NCBI GenBank assembly: GCA_964448245.1
Contig: CAYUWF010000043.1
Coordinates: 1-18,762, forward strand
Origin: DATEVL01 sp964448245
Lineage (GTDB): Bacteria; Chloroflexota; Anaerolineae; Anaerolineales; E44-bin32
Length of the DNA: 18,762 nucleotides
Reading direction: 5' to 3'
A program made the translations under genes and the position numbers. Under the pieces are notes generated by a model. That model did not search any database. It saw nothing but the letters and a program-made list of their open reading frames with translations, and had not been told where the DNA came from. The first letter of the stretch is position 1. The number at the start of each line of letters is the position of its first letter. Positions 1 through 5,131 of this stretch are shown here, in pieces.

Positions 1-45
1 GGGGGGTGAGGTGGGAAGAGGGTCTTTTCAGCAACCTGCTAAGGG
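1..45. repeat. Edge of a dispersed repeat (partial copy)
   Basis: The stretch TTTTCAGCAACCTGCTAAGG at 26-45 nearly matches TTTTCAGCAACCGGCTAGGG at 11548-11567, the right end of the MITE-like element near rluD. The G-rich sequence just to its left is similar in character in both places. Only one end of this copy is inside the window, so its full extent is unknown. The stop codon of nnr (TAG, minus strand, 39-41) lies in this boundary, just as the stop of rluD lies in the other copy. Confidence 0.5.
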
Positions 46-1676
46 CTTTGAGGCTTTGCCAGCTCCGCAATCACCTCGGGCAACAGCCGCGCCACCTCCC
101 CCGCCAGGACGCCGGCCGTTGACCCTGCCTTCTCGGCGGCCAGGACGCCCGCGCGGCCGTGCAAGTACGCGGCGAGGACTGCCGCCTCGGCCGCCGGCGT
201 GCCTTGCGCGCACAATCCAGCGATGGCGCCCGCCAGCACATCGCCCGTGCCGGCCTTGGCCAGCGCCGCCGACGCAAAGGGGAGAACCCATCCCCGGCCG
301 TCGGGCGCGGCGACGACTGTATGTGCGCCCTTCAGGACGACGACGTGGCCCCACTCCGATGCCTTCTCCCGGGCCACGCCCTCCCGATTCGATTGAATCG
401 TGTCGATCGCCAATCCGGTCAGGGCCGCCATTTCACCCGGGTGAGGCGTGAGGATCGACCCTGCCGGGAGACGGCTGGGCCAGTCGTCCAGCGCCGCCAG
501 GAGCCGCAGCCCGTCGGCATCGATGACGAGCTGCGGCAGCGGGGAGGCCTCCGGCACGATTTCACTCTCGCTGCGGAGGAAACCCATCCGTCCGCGGACA
601 CCGGCTTCCGAAGGTCGCAGCAGGCGCTGGAGGAAACGCCGCGTGACGTCCTCCCTTCCCAAGCCGGGCCCGATCAGCAACGCCTTGGCGTCCGCGGCGC
701 CCTTCCGCAGGAGATCCGCGGCGGCCTCCGCGACGACACCCATCTCTTGAGGCAGGATCAGCCACGTTGCCTCCGGAAGGACAGAGACCAGCGGCCCCTG
801 GACTCCACCCGGGACAGCCAGGCAGACCAACCCGGCGCCGACCCGGTACGCCGCCTGACCGGCTAGCGCCGCCGAGCCGGGGTAGTTGACGGAACCCGCG
901 GCGATCACGACCGTCCCGAAGGTCCCCTTGTGCGCGTCCGGCGGGCGCGCCGGCAACCAGGCTCGAACGGTTCTGGCATCGGCAAGTTCCATCTGCACCT
1001 CTCTTAACTCGCTCATCTCCGGTTTTAATCCGATATCGCCCACCACGATCTCTCCGGCCAGCGCCGCGCCAGGGAAACGGAGCAGACCCGGCTTGACGGC
1101 GGCCAGCGTCACCGTGACGTCGGCCGGAAGCGCGGCCGGGGCGTGCGCCCCGCTGTCGCACTCGAGGCCGGAGGGACAATCGACGGCGATCCTCAACGGA
1201 GGATGGGCGCGCCCGGCCAACGCCTCACCCACGCGAGCCAGCCCCGCCGCCACCTGCTCCCTCAGCGGGAGACGGAAGCCCGTCCCGAGGACAGCGTCGA
1301 CGACGACGTCGGCCTCTGCCGCCAGCCGACCAAGCGCCTCCAGCCCCGGATCCTCTTCCGCACGGAGGATCTCACCGCCAAGGGCCCGCAACCCTTCGGC
1401 GTGTGGATCCGGCGGTTGCCTCGGCAAGAAATGGTAGGCGGTGACGCCCATCCCGGCCCAGCGAAGCCGGCATCCCGCCGCCAATCCATCGCCCCCGTTG
1501 TTCCCTGAGCCGACCAGGATCAGGGCGCGTCGTCTATCCGGCTCGGTGAGGCGCGCCAGCACCTCGGCGGCGACGGCCTCGCCGGCGCGCAGCATCATCT
1601 CATCGTAACTCCAACCGCCGGAGTCGGCGGCCCGCTCGATGCGGCGCATTTGCTCGACGGTGACGATCTTGGCCAC
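39..1676 (-). CDS. nnr: Bifunctional NAD(P)H-hydrate epimerase / ADP-dependent NAD(P)H-hydrate dehydratase
   Basis: This 545-residue cytosolic enzyme repairs damaged NADH and NADPH. The N-terminal half (about 1-225, YjeF_N/NnrE) interconverts R and S hydrates. The C-terminal half (about 240-540, NnrD, ribokinase-like) dehydrates the S form using ADP. Visible motifs are NNGGDG (59-64), DAVLGTG (127-133) and DCPSGL (166-171) in the epimerase. The dehydratase shows HKGTFG (249-254), GPGLG (336-340), DADGL (386-390), TPHPGE (410-415), KGAHT (449-453) and AGTGDVLAG (475-483) with catalytic Asp479. Length fits the fused family. The start is GTG; AAGGA lies about 9 nt upstream and the conserved N-terminal helix begins directly after it. 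It is monocistronic here and divergent from dgt. The stop TAG lies at the edge of a dispersed repeat, so the extreme C-terminus may have been trimmed or replaced. Confidence 0.96.
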   Translation of the reverse strand: MAKIVTVEQMRRIERAADSGGWSYDEMMLRAGEAVAAEVLARLTEPDRRRALILVGSGNNGGDGLAAGCRLRWAGMGVTAYHFLPRQPPDPHAEGLRALGGEILRAEEDPGLEALGRLAAEADVVVDAVLGTGFRLPLREQVAAGLARVGEALAGRAHPPLRIAVDCPSGLECDSGAHAPAALPADVTVTLAAVKPGLLRFPGAALAGEIVVGDIGLKPEMSELREVQMELADARTVRAWLPARPPDAHKGTFGTVVIAAGSVNYPGSAALAGQAAYRVGAGLVCLAVPGGVQGPLVSVLPEATWLILPQEMGVVAEAAADLLRKGAADAKALLIGPGLGREDVTRRFLQRLLRPSEAGVRGRMGFLRSESEIVPEASPLPQLVIDADGLRLLAALDDWPSRLPAGSILTPHPGEMAALTGLAIDTIQSNREGVAREKASEWGHVVVLKGAHTVVAAPDGRGWVLPFASAALAKAGTGDVLAGAIAGLCAQGTPAAEAAVLAAYLHGRAGVLAAEKAGSTAGVLAGEVARLLPEVIAELAKPQSP

Positions 1677-1724
1677 TGCGTTGGATCCTTTCCTCGTTCC
1701 GCCGCCAGAACGATCGACCCTCGC

Positions 1725-1852
1725 CTAGTAGGGCTTCACCACGAAAAGGAAATCGCCCTCCCAGTTCCTGGCGATCTCGGCGTAGCGCGCATCGCTGTTG
1801 AGGAGGCGCACCAGGGCTTCGACCCATGCCTGCTGGGGAACAATGTGCTCAT
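1725..1852 (-). pseudogene. Frameshifted, truncated N-terminal remnant of an SCP2-like protein
   Basis: Reading leftward from ATG at 1852 gives MSTLFPSR. After a one-base frame change near 1826-1832 the reading continues WVEALVRLLNSDARYAEIA, then RNWEGDFLFVVKPY and a stop (TAG, 1725-1727). The joined product resembles the N-terminus of SCP2 sterol-binding-domain proteins ('...WVEAL...NSD..Y...A..WEGDFLFVV'). Only about 42 residues remain of a domain that normally exceeds 100, and no continuation is visible between 1724 and nnr. A good promoter (1876-1904) and an AGGGGAG purine tract still precede the start. I recognise the family from the motif pattern alone. A small, unrelated real ORF is less likely because the homology-like reading needs the frameshift. 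Confidence 0.55.
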
Positions 1853-1875
1853 CTCCACATCTCCCCTGGCGACCG

Positions 1876-1904
1876 ATTATGGACTATCGGCCGGACCAAG
1901 TCAA
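1876..1904 (-). promoter_or_regulatory. Sigma-70-type promoter of the SCP2-like remnant
   Basis: On the minus strand TTGACT (1899-1904) and CATAAT (1876-1881) are separated by exactly 17 bp. The predicted start point falls about 15-20 bp before the ATG of the remnant at 1852. Both hexamers are close to consensus, so transcription of the broken gene, and possibly readthrough into nnr, seems likely. Confidence 0.65.
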
Positions 1905-2019
1905 CGCGCGGTATCGGTTCTGGGCGTTTGAGACACGCCGCGATCGCCACCAGGCATGGCGGGAGGTGAACTTACCGCCGGGTAACAGGACAGACTTGGC
2001 TCCGGCCTCACCCCCTTGC

Positions 2020-2115
2020 CCCTCGCGAAGCAGCCTTGTGGACCTCTCCGCCGTCCGGAGGGTCTTCCCCCCAAGTGGACTACGCGGAGAGCCCTACCAG
2101 AGTGTTTCGCGAGGG
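2020..2115. repeat. Long nested palindrome (structured element) in the nnr-dgt intergenic region
   Basis: CCCTCGCGAA at 2020-2029 is perfectly inverted at 2106-2115. A second perfect pair, CTCTCCGC at 2044-2051 and GCGGAGAG at 2084-2091, sits inside it, separated from the outer pair by exactly 14 nt on each side. The 14-nt sides are partly complementary, and the core contains a further GTCC/GGAC pair. The whole folds as one long stem. No start codon with a ribosome-binding site and coding character is seen. It could be a REP/MITE-like dispersed element or a structured RNA. Only one copy is in the window. Confidence 0.55.
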
Positions 2116-2241
2116 ATGGAGTCTTCTGGAGGGATTGGGGGTCCAACGGCCTGAAGCGAGGCTGCCCACGGAAGAGTGGACGCTGCATTAATGGTCTCAA
2201 CCTCATCTGACCCTGCTCACGCGCCGCGCCGTCCGCTTTGA

Positions 2242-2270
2242 TTGACGACCTCCACGCCCTCCGGTACACT
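2242..2270 (+). promoter_or_regulatory. Sigma-70-type promoter of dgt-greA
   Basis: TTGACG (2242-2247) and TACACT (2265-2270) are separated by 17 bp. The predicted start point is near 2277, leaving a leader of only about 20 nt before the dgt ATG at 2296. This excludes the upstream in-frame TTG at 2242, which would lie in the -35 box. Confidence 0.7.
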
Positions 2271-2295
2271 TGCCCAGCACACCGGCGCACCCCCG

Positions 2296-3474
2296 ATGAC
2301 CCTCCGCAAAGCCGCCTTCGATGTCATCCACACCCGGCAGCGCCTAGAGGCGTTGGAAGACCAGGCGCTGGCCCCCTACGGAACCCGCAGTCGGGATTCG
2401 CGCGGCCGCGCCTATCCGGAGGACGAGCCGACCGAGCGCACCGCCTTCCAACGCGATCGCGATCGCATCCTGCACACGACCGCCTTCCGCCGGCTGGAAT
2501 ACAAGACGCAGGTCTTCGTCAACTACGAAGGCGACTACTACCGCACCCGCCTGACGCATACACTGGAGGTCGCGCAGATTGGCCGGACCCTCGCCCGGGC
2601 CATCGGCGCCAACGAGGATCTGGTGGAGGCGGTCTGCCTGGCCCACGATCTCGGCCATCCGCCCTTCGGCCATGCCGGGCAGGCGGCGCTGGCGCGCCTG
2701 ATGGCCGACCACGGCGGCTTCGACCACAATCGCCAATCGTTGCGCATCGTCACCGAGCTCGAGCATCGCTTCCCGGAGTTCCCGGGGCTGAACCTGACCT
2801 GGGAAGTACGGGAGGGGATCGTCAAGCACGAAACCGAGTACGACATCGCCGACGCCGCCGGCTACGAGCCGGGGAAGCGCGGCACGCTCGAGGCCCAGTT
2901 GGCCAACGTCGCCGACGAGCTGGCCTACACCGCCCACGACCTGGACGACGGCTTGCGCTCGTCGATTATCTTCCCGCGACAACTGGAAGGCCTCGAGATC
3001 TGGACGTTGGTCTCCACCAGCCTGGCGTGGATCGCCTTCGAACCCGACGAGCTGGCCCGCCATCGCTTCATCCGCCGGCTGATCGGGCTGGAGGTCAACG
3101 ATTTGCTCCAGGCGACGGCCGAGCGCATCGAGCGCAGCGGAGTCGACTCGGTCGACGCCATGCAGCGGCTGACCTACAACGTGGCTGGTTTCTCCGAGGC
3201 GATGGAGTCGCGCAACCGACAGCTCAAGGACTTCCTGTACCGCAACATGTACCAGCACCACCGCGTCGTGCGGATGCAGGTCAAGGCGGATTCGATCCTG
3301 GAAGACCTGTTCCAGGCCTACACCCGCAATCCGGAGATCCTGCCGGAAGGACTGCCCCCAATGGAAGATGAGGCGGCGCGCTATCGGGCGGTGTGCGACT
3401 ACATCGCCGGTATGACCGACCGCTTCGCGCTCCAGGAGCACGCCAAGCTGTTCGACCCAAGGATTCAACCGTAA
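2296..3474 (+). CDS. dgt: Deoxyguanosinetriphosphate triphosphohydrolase-like protein (HD domain)
   Basis: This 392-residue cytosolic enzyme of the HD superfamily probably hydrolyses dGTP or other dNTPs to deoxynucleoside and triphosphate, which limits dNTP pools. An N-terminal TAFRRLEYKTQVF block (62-74) leads into the HD site: RLTHTLEVAQ (85-94) with metal ligand His88, then AHDLGHPPFGHAGQ (116-129) with His117-Asp118, and AHDLDDG (213-219) with Asp215. A C-terminal helical region ends at 392, so length fits the Dgt type-2 family. In the motif usually written HPPFGHxGE the last residue is Gln129 (codon CAG), not Glu. I chose ATG 2296 because the promoter ends at 2270. No clear Shine-Dalgarno site precedes it, so it may be read from a very short leader. 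greA follows 13 bp downstream. Substrate range cannot be told from sequence. Confidence 0.93.
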   Translation: MTLRKAAFDVIHTRQRLEALEDQALAPYGTRSRDSRGRAYPEDEPTERTAFQRDRDRILHTTAFRRLEYKTQVFVNYEGDYYRTRLTHTLEVAQIGRTLARAIGANEDLVEAVCLAHDLGHPPFGHAGQAALARLMADHGGFDHNRQSLRIVTELEHRFPEFPGLNLTWEVREGIVKHETEYDIADAAGYEPGKRGTLEAQLANVADELAYTAHDLDDGLRSSIIFPRQLEGLEIWTLVSTSLAWIAFEPDELARHRFIRRLIGLEVNDLLQATAERIERSGVDSVDAMQRLTYNVAGFSEAMESRNRQLKDFLYRNMYQHHRVVRMQVKADSILEDLFQAYTRNPEILPEGLPPMEDEAARYRAVCDYIAGMTDRFALQEHAKLFDPRIQP

Positions 3475-3487
3475 AGGTGAGGGCTGC

Positions 3488-3967
3488 GTGCAAGAGAAGA
3501 AGCTCTATCTGACACCGGAGGGCGCCGCCAAGCTGCGCGCCGAGCTGAAGGAACTGACCGGCCCGCGCCGCAAGGCCCTGGCCGAGCGGCTGCATCACGC
3601 CGTCCGCCAGGGGGATCTCTCCGAGAACGCCGACTACATCGCCGCCAAGGAAGACCAGGCCTTCCTCGAAGGCCGCATTCTCGAACTGGAGACGATCCTG
3701 CGGGAAGCGGTGATCGTCGAGGGCGACGGTCCGGCCGGGGTGGTCGACCTGGGGAGCCAGGTCCGGGTCTCCGAAGGCGGCGGGCCCCCCGAGACATTCG
3801 TCCTCGTCGGCATCAAGGAAACCGATCCCCGCAACGGCAAGATCTCGCACGAGTCGCCGATCGGCGGCGCCCTGATGGGCAAACACGTCGGGGACACGGC
3901 CGTGGCACACACCCCCGGCGGTGAGCTGCACTTCAAGATCCTGGAGATCCGCCCCCGCGGGAGCTGA
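3488..3967 (+). CDS. greA: Transcription elongation factor GreA
   Basis: GreA enters the secondary channel of RNA polymerase and stimulates cleavage of backtracked transcripts. The 159-residue protein has the normal length. The N-terminal coiled coil (about 1-75) carries LTPEGAAKLRAELKEL and the conserved tip GDLSENADYIAAKED (acidic residues that act at the polymerase centre). The C-terminal FKBP-like domain (about 85-158) contains GSQVRV, then ISHESPIGGALMGKHVGD, and ends ILEIRPRGS. The start is GTG with AGGTGAGGG just upstream, 13 bp after the dgt stop, so the two genes are co-transcribed. A perfect hairpin follows 3 bp after the stop. GreB is less likely given the lineage and the lack of a GreB-type basic patch, but I could not measure charge distribution. 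Confidence 0.95.
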   Translation: MQEKKLYLTPEGAAKLRAELKELTGPRRKALAERLHHAVRQGDLSENADYIAAKEDQAFLEGRILELETILREAVIVEGDGPAGVVDLGSQVRVSEGGGPPETFVLVGIKETDPRNGKISHESPIGGALMGKHVGDTAVAHTPGGELHFKILEIRPRGS

Positions 3968-3970
3968 ACA

Positions 3971-4003
3971 AGCTTCCCGGAAGCTTGGGGCTTCCGGGAA
4001 GCT
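3971..4003. terminator. Hairpin terminator between convergent greA and the membrane-protein gene
   Basis: AGCTTCCCGGAAGC (3971-3984) and GCTTCCGGGAAGCT (3990-4003) form a perfect 14-bp stem with a 5-nt loop. It begins 3 bp after the greA stop and ends 9 bp before the stop of the convergent gene, so it can serve both. The following sequence is pyrimidine-rich (GCTCTCTGTTC) rather than a clean T-run, so termination strength is uncertain. Confidence 0.75.
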
Positions 4004-4012
4004 GCTCTCTGT

Positions 4013-5047
4013 TCAATCCACTCCCAGCTTCGAAGCCGCCCTGAGCTCGATCGTCATCCGCTCGAAGAAGCTCTCCGCCGGGAGCGCCCCGCCGCCGTAC
4101 GTCAGGTCCACGATGCGCGCCTCGACCTGGAGCGAAGCCGTCTCCAGGACGACGACGGCCCCCGGCTCGGCCAGAATCGGGTCGCCCTTGGCGGCCATCC
4201 GGGTGCGAGTCGCTTCATCCTGGAACGTGTAGCGGCTCATCAGGACCTTGGTGACCGTCTGGATGTCGTTCTTGTCGAAGAGCCAGACTTCGAAGGCCGA
4301 AACCTTCTTCGGGTCGCCGACACCGATCAGATCGCCGATGCCGACACCGCATTCGCCGAGGAAGTCCCCGTTGGCACTCTCGATGCTGAAGGAATCGTCG
4401 TACAGATCGTCACCGAGGGTGTAGGTCGTGCGGAAGGTAGCCAGAGGCGGCCGGTCCAGCCCGGCCGGCCGGGCGGCAGGCCGCGCCCCTGGCGCAGCGC
4501 CGTCTCTATCCGTCTCGGCATCTGTCGGGGGCTCCAGCTCGCCCTCTTGCGGCATGCGCGGGGAGCGCCTGGGACTGCGGCCGCGAATCAGGACGATACC
4601 GGCCAGCAACAACCCCAGGACCAACGTCACGCCGCACACCGGCAGCAGGTACTGCGCCGCCGACGTCGTCGGCGTAGCCGAGCCCGAGGTGGGCGTCGTG
4701 CTGGCCGGGACTGCATACAGGTTGACCGTCGCCGCGAAATCGGCGACCGCCGCCGGATTGACTTCGCCCGGGTCGGCCTGGATCCCCGCCAGGATCGTCG
4801 GTCCGGCAGCGCCCAACGACTGGTAGCGCGAAACGGCCAGGTCCACGTCCCGGTTGACCGAGTAGGAATCGATGGCCGCGCTCAGGTAATCGGTCTGGTA
4901 GTCTTCCCCCAGGTTGGCGGGCGTGCCGTCGACCCACTGCACCGGGTTGATGACCCAGGCATACAGGACGCCGAGGAGCAACCCGGCCACGACGGCCGCG
5001 CCGACGATCACCCACTTCCGCTGCGCAAGCCCTTTGATCTTGTCCAT
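4013..5047 (-). CDS. Conserved hypothetical membrane protein with two transmembrane segments
   Basis: I do not recognise a characterised function. The 344-residue product has an N-terminal membrane segment (about 12-33, WVIVGAAVVAGLLLGVLYAW). Next is an extracytoplasmic region with NPVQWVDGTP and DYLSAAIDSYSVNRD, a Thr/Ser/Pro-rich linker, and a second membrane segment (about 132-154). A basic, Pro/Ala-rich disordered stretch follows, then a folded C-terminal domain (about 200-344) with YTLGDDLYDDSFSIE and EVWLFDKNDIQTVTKVLMSRY. The first part resembles a protein type I associate with Anaerolineae; that link is recollection, not proof. By the positive-inside rule both termini would be cytoplasmic. 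I chose ATG 5047, which gives MDKIKG; an in-frame TTG at 5059 with GGGAGG close upstream is possible. Its own promoter lies at 5087-5115, 3' of topA. Confidence 0.8.
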   Translation of the reverse strand: MDKIKGLAQRKWVIVGAAVVAGLLLGVLYAWVINPVQWVDGTPANLGEDYQTDYLSAAIDSYSVNRDVDLAVSRYQSLGAAGPTILAGIQADPGEVNPAAVADFAATVNLYAVPASTTPTSGSATPTTSAAQYLLPVCGVTLVLGLLLAGIVLIRGRSPRRSPRMPQEGELEPPTDAETDRDGAAPGARPAARPAGLDRPPLATFRTTYTLGDDLYDDSFSIESANGDFLGECGVGIGDLIGVGDPKKVSAFEVWLFDKNDIQTVTKVLMSRYTFQDEATRTRMAAKGDPILAEPGAVVVLETASLQVEARIVDLTYGGGALPAESFFERMTIELRAASKLGVD

Positions 5048-5086
5048 GGGTCGTGTCAACCGCCTCCCACTCGCACCGGGCGCCTC

Positions 5087-5115
5087 ATTCTAGAGGCATC
5101 TGCGCCCGGCCGCAA
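5087..5115 (-). promoter_or_regulatory. Putative promoter of the membrane-protein gene, overlapped by a hairpin
   Basis: On the minus strand TTGCGG (5110-5115) and TAGAAT (5087-5092) lie 17 bp apart, about 40 bp before the ATG at 5047. The sequence CCGGGCGC at 5076-5083 is perfectly inverted at 5102-5109, so a strong hairpin or palindrome covers the spacer and -10 box. That palindrome may act as a topA terminator or as an operator; it has no T-run. Confidence 0.5.
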
Positions 5116-5131
5116 ACGATGGTTGCAAGCC

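Noticed and set aside
1901..2290. Small open frames on both strands between nnr and dgt
   Set aside because: They cover the nested palindrome and promoters, lack ribosome-binding sites and show no domain-like sequence.
2344..3468. Minus-strand open frame of 374 codons opposite dgt
   Set aside because: It is a shadow of dgt; the HD motifs, promoter and operon spacing support the plus strand.
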